NCBI GenBank assembly: GCA_944474755.1
Contig: OX104112.1
Span: 51,596,774 to 51,660,773 of the forward strand
DNA length: 64,000 nt
Direction: 5' to 3'
Source: Limnoperna fortunei
Lineage: Eukaryota > Mollusca > Bivalvia > Mytilida > Modiolidae
In this document: in pieces, positions 30,001 to 45,000 of the stretch
How the letters are laid out: each line of letters opens with the position of its first letter
Position numbering within the stretch: the stretch's first letter is position 1
Position numbers and translations under genes: made by a program
Notes under the pieces: model-generated
Databases searched by the model: none
What the model saw: only the letters and a program-made list of their open reading frames with translations
Told to the model about the DNA's origin: nothing

Positions 30001-33000
30001 GCTATACAACCTTTACTCTACTCACTAGTTTAAATTTTATAATAGTACTATAATAATATTATAAATATTAGTCACATTCGGTATTGAAACATTTTTTCTT
30101 TTGTTTTAGTCACTCCAGTAAAGCAAGCTCCATCAAAAACAGGTATACAATTATCTCTTAAGTTGTTTGTTTGTTTGTTTGTTTAAATGAGGTTTAACAT
30201 AGTCCACTTTCAGCATTTGTGTTTAGTTATGTCCTGATGTCAAGTTTAGTTCGGAAAAAGCGCAATTGTACACGTAAACTTTAATGTACCACACTAAGTA
30301 AACACTGTACGTTATATGTCTAAGTTTTTCATGTTAACATGGTACTGTTGCCTCATGTTGAAAATTACGTACGATTTAGAGAAGACTTGGAGAGCACTTA
30401 TTACTTAAATTTCTATCTTATAACTGTTGTTTTATTTCTGTACTATTTATGTAGATATACATTGGCTAGATATACAACCTTTACTCTACTCACTAGTTTA
30501 AATTTTATAATAGTACTATAATTATAATATTATAAATATTAGTCATATTCGGTATTGAAACATTTTTTCTTTTGTTTTAGTCACTCCAGTAAAGCAAGCT
30601 CCATCAAAAACAGGTATACATTTAGCTCTTAAGTTGTTTGTTTGTTTGTTTGTTTAAATGAGGTTTAACATAGTCCACTTTCAGCATTTGTGTTTAGTTA
30701 TGTCCTGATGTCCATTTTAGTTCGGAAAAAGCGCAATTGTAGACGTAAACTTTATTGTACCATACTATGTAAACACTGTACGTTATATGGCTAAGTATTT
30801 CATGTTAACATGGTACTGTTGCCTCATGTTGAAAATTACGTACAATTTAGAGAAGACTTGGAGAGCAATATTACTTAAGTTTCGATCTTATAACTGTTGT
30901 TTTATTTCTGTACTATTTATGTAGATATACATTGGCTAGCTATACAACCTTTACTCTACTCACTAATTTAAATTTTATAATAGAACTATAATAATATTAT
31001 AAATATTAGTCACATTCGGTATTGAAACATGTTTTCTTTTGTTTTAGTAACTCCAGTAAAGCAAGCTCCATCAAAGACAGGTATACATTTAGCTCTTAAG
31101 TTGTTTGTTTGTTTGTTTAAATGAGGTTTAACATAGTCCACTTTCAGCATTTGTGTTTAGTTATGTCCTGATGTCTAGTTTAGTTCGGAAAAAGCGCAAT
31201 TGTACACGTTAACTTTATTGTACCACACTATGTAAATACTGTACGTTATATGTCTAAGTTTTTCATGTTAACATGGTACTGTTGCCTCATGTTGAAAATT
31301 ACGTACGATTTAGAGAAGACTTGGAGAGCACTTATTAGTTAAATTTCTATCTTATAACTGTTGTTTTATTTCTGTACTATTTCTGTAGATATACATTGGC
31401 TAGCTATACAACCTTTACTCTACTCACTAGTTTAAATTTTATAATAGTACTATAATTATAATATTATAAATATTAGTCATATTCGGTATTGAAACATTTT
31501 TTCTTTTGTTTTAGTCACTCCACTAAAGCAAGCTCCATCAAAAACAGGTATACATTTAGCTCTTAAGTTGTTTGTTTGTTTGTTTGTTTAAATGAGGTTT
31601 AACATAGTCCACTTTCAGCATTTGTGTTTAGTTATGTCCTGATGTCCAGTTTAGTTCGGAAAAAGCGCAATTGTACATGTAAACTTTATTGTACCACACT
31701 ATGTAAGCACTGTACGTTATATGGCTAAGTATTTCATGTTAACATGGTACTGTTGCCCCATGTTGAAAATTACGTACAATTTAGAGAAGACTTGGAGAGC
31801 ACTTATTACTTAAGTTTCTATCTGATAACTGTTGTTTTATTTCTGTAATATTTATGTAGATATAAATTGGCTAGCTATACAACCTTTACTCTACTCACTA
31901 GTTTAAATTTTATAATAGTACTATAATAATATTATAAATATTAGTCACATTCGGTATTGAAACATTTTTTCTTTTGTTTTAGTCACTCCAGTAAAGCAAG
32001 CTCCATCAAAAACAGGTATACAATTATCTCTTAAGTTGTTTGTTTGTTTGTTTGTTTAAATGAGGTTTAACATAGTCCACTTTCAGCATTTGTGTTTAGT
32101 TATGTGCTGATGTCCAGTTTAGTTCGGAAAAAGCGCAATTGTACACGTAAACTTTATTGTACTTCACTATGTAAACACTGTACGTTATATGGCTAAGTAT
32201 TTCATGTTGACATGGTACTGTTGCCTCATGTTGAAAATTACGTACAATTTAGAGAAGACTTGGAAAGCACTTATTACTTAAGTTTCTATCTTATAAATGT
32301 TGTTTTATTTCTGTAATATTTATGTAGATATACATTGGCTAGCTATACAACCTTTACTCTACTCACTAGTTTATAATAGTACTATAATAATATTATAAAT
32401 ATTAGTCACATTCGGTATTGAAACATTTTTTCTTTTGTTTTAGTCACTCCAGTAAAGCAAGCTCCATCAAAAACAGGTATACAATTATCTCTTAAGTTGT
32501 TTGTTTGTTTGTTTGTTTAAATGAGGTTTAACATAGTCCACTTTCAGCATTTGTGTTTAGTTATGTCCTGATGTCAAGTTTAGTTCGGAAAAAGCGCAAT
32601 TGTACACGTAAACTTTAATGTACCACACTAAGTAAACACTGTACGTTATATGTCTAAGTTTTTCATGTTAACATGGTACTGTTGCCTCATGTTGAAAATT
32701 ACGTACGATTTAGAGAAGACTTGGAGAGCACTTATTACTTAAATTTCTATCTTATAACTGTTGTTTTATTTCTGTACTATTTATGTAGATATACATTGGC
32801 TAGCTATACAACTTTTACTCTACTCACTAGTTTAAATTTTATAATAGTACTATAATTATAATATTATAAATATTAGTCATATTCGGTATTGAAACATTTT
32901 TTCTTTTGTTTTAGTAACTCCAGTAAAGCAAGCTCCATCAAAAACAGGTATACATTTAGCTCTTAAGTTGTTTGTTTGTTTGTTTGTTTGTTTAAATGAG

Positions 33001-36000
33001 GTTTAACATAGTCCACTTTCAGCATTTGTGTTTAGTTATGTCCTGATGTCCATTTTAGTTCGGAAAAAGCGCAATTGTAGACGTAAACTTTATTGTACCA
33101 TACTATGTAAACACTGTACGTTATATGGCTAAGTATTTCATGTTAACATGGTACTGTTGCCTCATGTTGAAAATTACGTACAATTTAGAGAAGACTTGGA
33201 GAGCAATATTACTTAAGTTTCGATCTTATAACTGTTGTTTTATTTCTGTACTATTTATGTAGATATACATTGGCTAGCTATACAACCTTTACTCTACTCA
33301 CTAGTTTATAATAGTACTATAATAATATTATAAATATTAGTCACATTCGGTATTGAAACATTTTTTCTTTTGTTTTAGTCACTCCAGTAAAGCAAGCTCC
33401 ATCAAAAACAGGTATACAGTTATCTTTTAAGTTGTTTGTTTGTTTGTTTGTTTAAATGAGGTTTAACATAGTCCACTTTCAGCATTTGTGTTTAGTTATG
33501 TCCTGATGTCAAGTTTAGTTCGGAAAAAGCGCAATTGTACACGTAAACTTTAATGTACCACACTAAGTAAACACTGTACGTTATATGTCTAAGTTTTTCA
33601 TGTTAACATGGTACTGTTGCCTCATGTTGAAAATTACGTACGATTTAGAGAAGACTTGGAGAGCACTTATTACTTAAATTTCTATCTTATAACTGTTGTT
33701 TTATTTCTGTACTATTTATGTAGATATACATTGGCTAGCTATACAACCTTTACTCTACTCACTAGTTTAAATTTTATAATAGTACTATAATTATAATATT
33801 ATAAATATTAGTCATATTCGGTATTGAAACATTTTTTCTTTTGTTTTAGTCACTCCAGTAAAGCAAGCTCCATCAAAAACAGGTATACATTTAGCTCTTA
33901 AGTTGTTTGTTTGTTTGTTTGTTTGTTTGTTTAAATGAGGTTTAACATAGTCCACTTTCAGCATTTGTGTTTAGTTATGTCCTGATGTCCATTTTAGTTC
34001 GGAAAAAGCGCAATTGTAGACGTTAACTTTATTGTACCACACTATGTAAACACTGTACGTTATATGGCTAAGTATTTCATGTTAACATGGTACTGTTGCC
34101 TCATGTTGAAAATTACGTACAATTTAGAGAAGACTTGGAGAGCAATATTACTTAAGTTTCGATCTTATAACTGTTGTTTTATTTCTGTACTATTTATGTA
34201 GATATACATTGGCTAGCTATACAACCTTTACTCTACTCACTAGTTTAAATTTTATAATAGTACTATAATAATATTATAAATATTAGTCACATTCGGTATT
34301 GAAACATGTTTTCTTTTGTTTTAGTCACTCCAGTAAAGCAAGCTCCATCAAAAACAGGTATACATTTATCTCTTACGTTGTTTGTTTGTTTAAATGAGGT
34401 TTAACATAGTCCACTTTCAGCATTTGTGTTTAGTTATGTCCTGATGTCTAGTTTAGTTCGGAAAAAGCGCAATTGTACACGTTAACTTTATTGTACCACA
34501 CTATGTAAACACTGTACGTTATATGGCTAAGTATTTCATGTTAACATGGTACTGTTGCCTCATGTTGAAAATTACGTACAATTTAGAGAAGACTTGGCGA
34601 GCAATATTACTTAAGTTTCTATCTTATAACTGTTGTTTTATTTCTGTACTATTTATGTAGATATGCATTGGCTAGCTATACAACCTTTACTCTACTCACT
34701 AGTTTAAATTTTATAATAGTACTATAATAATATTATAAATGTTAGTCACATTCGATATTGAAACATTTTTTCTTTTGTTTTAGTCACTCCACTAAAGCAA
34801 GCTCCATCAAAAACAGGTATACATTTAGCTCTTAAGTTGTTTGTTTGTTTGTTTGTTTAAATGATGTTTAACATAGTCCACTTTCAGCATTTGTGTTTAG
34901 TTATGTCCTGATGTCCAGTTTAGTTCGGAAAAAGCGCAATTGTACATGTAAACTTTATTGTACCACACTATGTAAGCACTGTACGTTATATGGCTAAGTA
35001 TTTCATGTTAACATGGTACTGTTGCCTCATGTTGAAAATTACGTACAATTTAGAGAAGACTTGGAGAGCACTTATTACTTAAGTTTCTATCTGATAACTG
35101 TTGTTTTATTTCTGTAATATTTATGTAGATATAAATTGGCTAGCTATACAACCTTTACTCTGCTCACTAGTTTAAATTTTATAATAGTACTATAATAATA
35201 TTATAAATATTAGTCACATTCGGTATTGAAACATTTTTTCTTTTGTTTTAGTCACTCCAGTAAAGCAAGCTCCATCAAAAACAGGTATACAATTATCTCT
35301 TAAGTTGTTTGTTTGTTTGTTTGTTTAAATGAGGTTTAACATAGTCCACTTGCAGCATTTGTGTTTAGTTATGTCCTGATGTCCAGTTTAGTTCGGAAAA
35401 AGCGCAATTGTACACGTAAACTTTATTGTACTACACTATGTAAACACTGTACGTTATATGGCTAAGTATTTCATGTTGACATGGTACTGTTGCCTCATGT
35501 GGAAAATTACGTACAATTTAGAGAAGACTTGGAGAGCACTTATTACTTAAGTTTCTATCTTATAAATGTTGTTTTATTTCTGTAATATTTATGTAGATAT
35601 ACATTGGCTAGCTATACAACCTTTACTCTACTCACTACTTTATAATAGTACTATAATAATATAAATATTAGTCACATTCGGTATTGAAACATTTTTTCTT
35701 TTGTTTTAGTCACTCCAGTAAAGCAAGCTCCATCAAAAATAGGTATACAATTATCTCTTAAGTTGTTTGTTTGTTTGTTTGTTTAAATGAGGTTTAACAT
35801 AGTCCACTTTCAGCATTTGTGTTTAGTTATGTCCTGATGTCAAGTTTAGTTCGGAAAAAGCGCAATTGTACACGTAAACTTTAATGTACCACACTAAGTA
35901 AACACTGTACGTTATATGTCTAAGTTTTTCATGTTAACATGGTACTGTTGCCTCATGTTGAAAATTACGTACGATTTAGAGAAGACTTGGAGAGCACTTA

Positions 36001-39000
36001 TTACTTAAATTTCTATCTTATAACTGTTGTTTTATTTCTGTACTATTTATGTAGATATACATTGGCTAGCTATACAACCTTTACTCTACTCACTAGTTTA
36101 AATTTTATAATAGTACTATAATTATAATATTATAAATATTAGTCATATTCGGTATTGAAACATTTTTTCTTTTGTTTTAGTCACTCCAGTAAAGCAAGCT
36201 CCATCAAAAACAGGTATACATTTAGCTCTTAAGTTGTTTGTTTGTTTGTTTGTTTGTTTGTTTAAATGAGGTTTAACATAGTCCACTTTCAGCATTTGTG
36301 TTTAGTTATGTCCTGATGTCCATTTTAGTTCGGAAAAAGCGCAATTGTAGACGTTAACTTTATTGTACCACACTATGTAAACACTGTACGTTATATGGCT
36401 AAGTATTTCATGTTAACATGGTACTGTTGCCTCATGTTGAAAATTACGTACAATTTAGAGAAGACTTGGAGAGCAATATTACTTAAGTTTCGATCTTATA
36501 ACTGTTGTTTTATTTCTGTACTATTTATGTAGATATACATTGGCTAGCTATACAACCTTTACTCTACTCACTAGTTTAAATTTTATAATAGTACTATAAT
36601 AATATTATAAATATTAGTCACATTCGGTATTGAAACATGTTTTCTTTTGTTTTAGTAACTCCAGTAAAGCAAGCTCCATCAAAAACAGGTATACATTTAT
36701 CTCTTACGTTGTTTGTTTGTTTAAATGAGGTTTAACATAGTCCACTTTCAGCATTTGTGTTTAGTTATGTCCTGATGTCTAGTTTAGTTCGGAAAAAGCG
36801 CAATTGTACACGTTAACTTTATTGTACCACACTATGTAAACACTGTACGTTATATGGCTAAGTATTTCATGTTAACATGGTACTGTTGCCTCATGTTGAA
36901 AATTACGTACAATTTAGAGAAGACTTGGCGAGCAATATTACTTAAGTTTCTATCTTATAACTGTTGTTTTATTTCTGTACTATTTATGTAGATATGCATT
37001 GGCTAGCTATACAACCTTTACTCTACTCACTAGTTTAAATTTTATAATAGTACTATAATAATATTATAAATGTTAGTCACATTCGATATTGAAACATTTT
37101 TTCTTTTGTTTTAGTCACTCCACTAAAGCAAGCTCCATCAAAAACAGGTATACATTTAGCTCTTAAGTTGTTTGTTTGTTTGTTTGTTTAAATGATGTTT
37201 AACATAGTCCACTTTCAGCATTTGTGTTTAGTTATGTCCTGATGTCCAGTTTAGTTCGGAAAAAGCGCAATTGTACATGTAAACTTTATTGTACCACACT
37301 ATGTAAGCACTGTACGTTATATGGCTAAGTATTTCATGTTAACATGGTACTGTTGCCTCATGTTGAAAATTACGTACAATTTAGAGAAGACTTGGAGAGC
37401 ACTTATTACTTAAGTTTCTATCTGATAACTGTTGTTTTATTTCTGTAATATTTATGTAGATATAAATTGGCTAGCTATACAACCTTTACTCTACTCACTA
37501 GTTTAAATTTTATAATAGTACTATAATAATATTATAAATATTAGTCACATTCGGTATTGAAACATTTTTTCTTTTGTTTTAGTCACTCCAGTAAAGCAAG
37601 CTCCATCAAAAACAGGTATACAATTATCTCTTAAGTTGTTTGTTTGTTTGTTTGTTTAAATGAGGTTTAACATAGTCCACTTTCAGCATTTGTGTTTAGT
37701 TATGTCCTGATGTCCAGTTTAGTTCGGAAAAAGCGCAATTGTACACGTAAACTTTATTGTACTACACTATGTAAACACTGTACGTTATATGGCTAAGTAT
37801 TTCATGTTGACATGGTACTGTTGCCTCATGTTGAAAATTACGTACAATTTAGAGAAGACTTGGAGAGCACTTATTACTTAAGTTTCTATCTTATAAATGT
37901 TGTTTTATTTCTGTAATATTTATGTAGATATACATTGGCTAGCTATACAACCTTTACTCTACTCACTACTTTATAATAGTACTATAATAATATAAATATT
38001 AGTCACATTCGGTATTGAAACATTTTTTCTTTTGTTTTAGTCACTCCAGTAAAGCAAGCTCCATCAAAAATAGGTATACAATTATCTCTTAAGTTGTTTG
38101 TTTGTTTGTTTGTTTAAATGAGGTTTAACATAGTCCACTTTCAGCATTTGTGTTTAGTTATGTCCTGATGTCCATTTTAGTTCGGAAAAAGCGCAATTGT
38201 AGACGTAAACTTTATTGTACCATACTATGTAAACACTGTACGTTATATGGCTAAGTATTTCATGTTAACATGGTACTGTTGCCTCATGTTGAAATTTACG
38301 TACAATTTAGAGAAGACTTGGAGAGCAATATTACTTAAGTTTCGATCTTATAACTGTTGTTTTATTTCTGTACTATTTATGTAGATATACATTGGCTAGC
38401 TATACAACCTTTACTCTACTCACTAGTTTATAATAGTACTATAATAATATTATAAATATTAGTCACATTCGGTATTGAAACATTTTTTCTTTTGTTTTAG
38501 TCACTCCAGTAAAGCAAGCTCCATCAAAAACAGGTATACAATTATCTTTTAAGTTGTTTGTTTGTTTGTTTGTTTAAATGAGGTTTAACATAGTCCACTT
38601 TCAGCATTTGTGTTTAGTTATGTCCTGATGTCAAGTTTAGTTCGGAAAAAGCGCAATTGTACACGTAAACTTTAATGTACCACACTAAGTAAACACTGTA
38701 CGTTATATGTCTAAGTTTTTCATGTTAACATGGTACTGTTGCCTCATGTTGAAAATTACGTACGATTTAGAGAAGACTTGGAGAGCACTTATTACTTAAA
38801 TTTCTATCTTATAACTGTTGTTTTATTTCTGTACTATTTATGTAGATATACATTGGCTAGCTATACAACCTTTACTCTACTCACTAGTTTAAATTTTATA
38901 ATAGTACTATAATTATAATATTATAAATATTAGTCATATTCGGTATTGAAACATTTTTTCTTTTGTTTTAGTCACTCCAGTAAAGCAAGCTCCATCAAAA

Positions 39001-42000
39001 ACAGGTATACATTTAGCTCTTAAGTTGTTTGTTTGTTTGTTTGTTTGTTTAAATGAGGTTTAACATAGTCCACTTTCAGCATTTGTGTTTAGTTATGTCC
39101 TGATGTCCATTTTAGTTCGGAAAAAGCGCAATTGTAGACGTAAACTTTATTGTACCATACTATGTAAACACTGTACGTTATATGGCTAAGTATTTCATGT
39201 TAACATGGTACTGTTGCCTCATGTTGAAAATTACGTACAATTTAGAGAAGACTTGGAGAGCAATATTACTTAAGTTTCGATCTTATAACTGTTGTTTTAT
39301 TTCTGTACTATTTATGTAGATATACATTGGCTAGCTATACAACCTTTACTCTACTCACTAGTTTAAATTTTATAATAGTACTATAATAATATTATAAATA
39401 TTAGACACATTCGGTATTGAAACATGTTTTCTTTTGTTTTAGTAACTCCAGTAAAGCAAGCTCCATCAAAAACAGGTATACATTTAGCTCTTAAGTTGTT
39501 TGTTTGTTTGTTTAAATGAGGTTTAACATAGTCCACTTTCAGCATTTGTGTTTAGTTATGTCCTGATGTCTAGTTTACTTCGGAAAAAGCGCAATTGTAC
39601 ACGTTAACTTTATTGTACCACACTACATGTATGTAAATACTGTACGTTATATGTCTAAGTTTTTCATGTTAACATGGTACTGTTGCCTCATGTTGAAAAT
39701 TACGTACGATTTAGAGAAGACTTGGAGAGCACTTATTACTTAAATTTCTATCTTATAACTGTTGTTTTATTTCTGTACTATTTATGTAGATATACATTGG
39801 CTAGCTATACAACCTTTACTCTACTCACTAGTTTAAATTTTATAATAGTACTATAATTATAATATTATAAATATTAGTCATATTCGGTATTGAAACATTT
39901 TTTCTTTTATTATAGTCACTCCAGTAAGGCAAGCTCCATCAAAAACAGGTATACTATTAGCTCTTAAGTTGTTTGTTTGTTTGTTTGTTTAAATGAGGTT
40001 TAACATAGTCCACTTTCAGCATTTGTGTTTAGTTATGTCCTGATGTCCAGTTTAGTTCGGAAAAAGCGCAATTGTACACGTAAACTTTATTGTACTACAC
40101 TATGTAAACACTGTACGTTATATGGCTAAGTATTTCATGTTGACATGGTACTGTTGCCTCATGTTGAAAACTACGTACAATTTAGAGAAGACTTGGAGAG
40201 CACTTATTACTTAAGTTTCTATCTTATAAAAGTTGTTTCATTTCTGTAATATTTATGTAGATATACATTGGCTAGCTATACAACCTTTACTCTACTCACT
40301 AGCTTATAATAGTACTATAATAATATTATAAATATTAGTCACATTCGGTATTGAAACATTTTTTCTTTTGTTTTAGTCACTCCAGTAAAGCAAGCTCCAT
40401 CAAAAACGGGTATACAATTATCTCTTAAGTTGTTTGTTTGTTTGTTTGTTTGTTTAAATGAGGTTTAACATAGTCCACTTTCAGCATTTGTGTTTAGTTA
40501 TGTCCTGATGTCAAGTTTAGTTCGGAAAAAGCGCAATTGTACACGTAAACTTTAATGTACCACACTAAGTAAACACTGTACGTTATATGTCTAAGTTTTT
40601 CATGTTAACATGGTACTGTTGCCTCATGTTGAAAATTACGTACGATTTAGAGAAGACTTGGAGAGCACTTATTACTTAAATTTCTATCTTATAACTATTG
40701 TTTTATTTCTGTACTATTTATATAGATATGCATTGGCTAGCTATACAACCTTTACTCTACTCACTAGTTTAAATTTTATAATAGTACTATAATAATATTA
40801 TAAATGTTAGTCACATTCGATATTGAAACATTTTTTCTTTTGTTTTAGTCACTCCAGTAAAGCAAGCTCCATCAAAAACAGGTATACATTTAGCTCTTAA
40901 GTTGTTTGTTTGTTTGTTTGTTTAAATGATGTTTAACATAGTCCACTTTCAGCATTTGTGTTTAGTTATGTCCTGATGTCCAGTTTAGTTCGGAAAAAGC
41001 GCAATTGTACATGTAAACTTTATTGTACCACACTATGTAAGCACTGTACGTTATATGGCCAAGTATTTCATGTTAACATGGTACTGTTGCCTCATGTTGA
41101 AAATTACGTACAATTTAGAGAAGACTTGGAGAGCACTTATTACTTAAGTTTCTATCTGATAACTGTTGTTTTATTTCTGTAATATTTATGTAGATATAAA
41201 TTGGCTAGCTATACAACCTTTACTCACTAGTTTAAATTTTATAATAGTACTATAATAATATTATAAATATTAGTCACATTCGGTATTGAAACATTTTTTC
41301 TTTTGTTTTAGTCACTCCAGTAAAGCAAGCTCCATCAAAAACAGGGATACAATTATCTCTTAAGTTGTTTGTTTGTTTGTTTGTTTAAATGAGGTTTAAC
41401 ATAGTCCACTTTCAGCATTTGTGTTTAGTTATGTCCTGATGTCCAGTTTAGTTCGGAAAAAGCGCAATTGTACACGTAAACTTTATTGTACTACACTATG
41501 TAAACACTGTACGTTATATGGCTAAGTATTTCATGTTGACATGGTACTGTTGCCTCATGTTGAAAATTACGTACAATTTAGAGAAGACTTGGAGAGCACT
41601 TATTACTTAAGTTTCTATCTTATAAAAGTTGTTTTATTTCTGTAATATTTATGTAGATATACATTGGCTAGCTATACAACCTTTACTCTACTCACTAGTT
41701 TATAATAGTACTATAATAATATTATAAATATTAGTCACATTCGGTATTGAAACATTTTTTCTTTTGTTTTAGTCACTCCAGTAAAGCAAGCTCCATCAAA
41801 AACAGGTATACAATTATCTCTTAAGTTGTTTGTTTGTTTGTTTGTTTAAATGAGGTTTAACATAGTCCACTTTCAGCATTTGTGTTTAGTTATGTCCTGA
41901 TGTCAAGTTTTGTTCGGAAAAAGCGCAATTGTACACGTAAACTTTAATGTACCACACTAAGTAATAATGTACGTTATATGTCTAAGTTTTTCATGTTAAC

Positions 42001-45000
42001 ATGGTACTGTTGCCTCATGTTGAAAATTACGTACGATTTAGAGAAGACTTGGAGAGCACTTATTACTTAAATTTCTATCTTATAACTGTTGTTTTATTTC
42101 TGTACTATTTATGTAGATATACATTGGCTAGCTATACAACCTTTACTCTACTCACTAGTTTAAATTTTATAATAGTACTATAATTATAATATTATAAATA
42201 TTAGTCATATTCGGTATTGAAACATTTTTTCTTTTATTATAGTCACTCCAGTAAGGCAAGCTCCATCAAAAACAGGTATACTATTAGCTCTTAAGTTGTT
42301 TGTTTGTTTGTTTGTTTAAATGAGGTTTAACATAGTCCACTTTCAGCATTTGTGTTTAGTTATGTCCTGATGTCCAGTTTAGTTCGGAAAAAGCGCAATT
42401 GTACACGTAAACTTTATTGTACTACACTATGTAAACACTGTACGTTATATGGCTAAGTATTTCATGTTGACATGGTACTGTTGCCTCATGTTGAAAACTA
42501 CGTACAATTTAGAGAAGACTTGGAGAGCACTTATTACTTAAGTTTCTATCTTATAAAAGTTGTTTCATTTCTGTAATATTTATGTAGATATACATTGGCT
42601 AGCTATACAACCTTTACTCTACTCACTAGCTTATAATAGTACTATAATAATATTATAAATATTAGTCACATTCGGTATTGAAACATTTTTTCTTTTGTTT
42701 TAGTCACTCCAGTAAAGCAAGCTCCATCAAAAACGGGTATACAATTATCTCTTAAGTTGTTTGTTTGTTTGTTTGTTTGTTTAAATGAGGTTTAACATAG
42801 TCCACTTTCAGCATTTGTGTTTAGTTATGTCCTGATGTCAAGTTTAGTTCGGAAAAAGCGCAATTGTACACGTAAACTTTATTGTACCACACTAAGTAAA
42901 CACTGTACGTTATATGTCTAAGTTTTTCATGTTAACATGGTACTGTTGCCTCATGTTGAAAATTACGTACGATTTAGAGAAGACTTGGAGAGCACTTATT
43001 ACTTAAATTTCTATCTTATAACTATTGTTTTATTTCTGTACTATTTATATAGATATGCATTGGCTAGCTATACAACCTTTACTCTACTCACTAGTTTAAA
43101 TTTTATAATAGTACTATAATAATATTATAAATGTTAGTCACATTCGATATTGAAACATTTTTTCTTTTGTTTTAGTCACTCCAGTAAAGCAAGCTCCATC
43201 AAAAACAGGTATACATTTAGCTCTTAAGTTGTTTGTTTGTTTGTTTGTTTAAATGATGTTTAACATAGTCCACTTTCAGCATTTGTGTTTAGTTATGTCC
43301 TGATGTCCAGTTTAGTTCGGAAAAAGCGCAATTGTACATGTAAACTTTATTGTACCACACTATGTAAGCACTGTACGTTATATGGCCAAGTATTTCATGT
43401 TAACATGGTACTGTTGCCTCATGTTGAAAATTACGTACAATTTAGAGAAGACTTGGAGAGCACTTATTACTTAAGTTTCTATCTGATAACTGTTGTTTTA
43501 TTTCTGTAATATTTATGTAGATATAAATTGGCTAGCTATACAACCTTTACTCACTAGTTTAAATTTTATAATAGTACTATAATAATATTATAAATATTAG
43601 TCACATTCGGTATTGAAACATTTTTTCTTTTGTTTTAGTCACTCCAGTAAAGCAAGCTCCATCAAAAACAGGGATACAATTATCTCTTAAGTTGTTTGTT
43701 TGTTTGTTTGTTTAAATGAGGTTTAACATAGTCCACTTTCAGCATTTGTGTTTAGTTATGTCCTGATGTCCAGTTTAGTTCGGAAAAAGCGCAATTGTAC
43801 ACGTAAACTTTATTGTACTACACTATGTAAACACTGTACGTTATATGGCTAAGTATTTCATGTTGACATGGTACTGTTGCCTCATGTTGAAAATTACGTA
43901 CAATTTAGAGAAGACTTGGAGAGCACTTATTACTTAAGTTTCTATCTTATAAAAGTTGTTTTATTTCTGTAATATTTATGTAGATATACATTGGCTAGCT
44001 ATACAACCTTTACTCTACTCACTAGTTTATAATAGTACTATAATAATATTATAAATATTAGTCACATTCGGTATTGAAACATTTTTTCTTTTGTTTTAGT
44101 CACTCCAGTAAAGCAAGCTCCATCAAAAACAGGTATACAATTATCTCTTAAGTTGTTTGTTTGTTTGTTTGTTTAAATGAGGTTTAACATAGTCCACTTT
44201 CAGCATTTGTGTTTAGTTATGTCCTGATGTCAAGTTTTGTTCGGAAAAAGCGCAATTGTACACGTAAACTTTAATGTACCACACTAAGTAATAATGTACG
44301 TTATATGTCTAAGTTTTTCATGTTAACATGGTACTGTTGCCTCATGTTGAAAATTACGTACGATTTAGAGAAGACTTGGAGAGCACTTATTACTTAAATT
44401 TCTATCTTATAACTGTTGTTTTATTTCTGTACTATTTATGTAGATATACATTGGCTAGCTATACAACCTTTACTCTACTCACTAGTTTAAATTTTATAAT
44501 AGTACTATAATTATAATATTATAAATATTAGTCATATTCGGTATTGAAACATTTTTTCTTTTGTTTTAGTCACTCCAGTAAAGCAAGCTCCATCAAAAAC
44601 AGGTATACATTTAGCTCTTAAGTTGTTTGTTTGTTTGTTTGTTTAAATGAGGTTTAACATAGTCCACTTTCAGCATTTGTGTTTAGTTATGTCCTGATGT
44701 CCAGTTTAGTTCGGAAAAAGCGCAATTGTACATGTAAACTTTATTGTACCACACTATGTAAGCACTGTACGTTATATGGCTAAGTATTTCATGTTAACAT
44801 GGTACTGTTGCCTCATGTTGAAAATTACGTACAATTTAGAGAAGACTTGGAGAGCACTTATTACTTAAGTTTCTATCTTATAACTGTTGTTTTATTTCTG
44901 TAATATTTCTGTAGATATAAATTGGCTAGCTATACAACCTTTACTCTACTCACTAGTTTAAATTTTATATAAATATTAGTCACATTCGGTATTGAAACAT

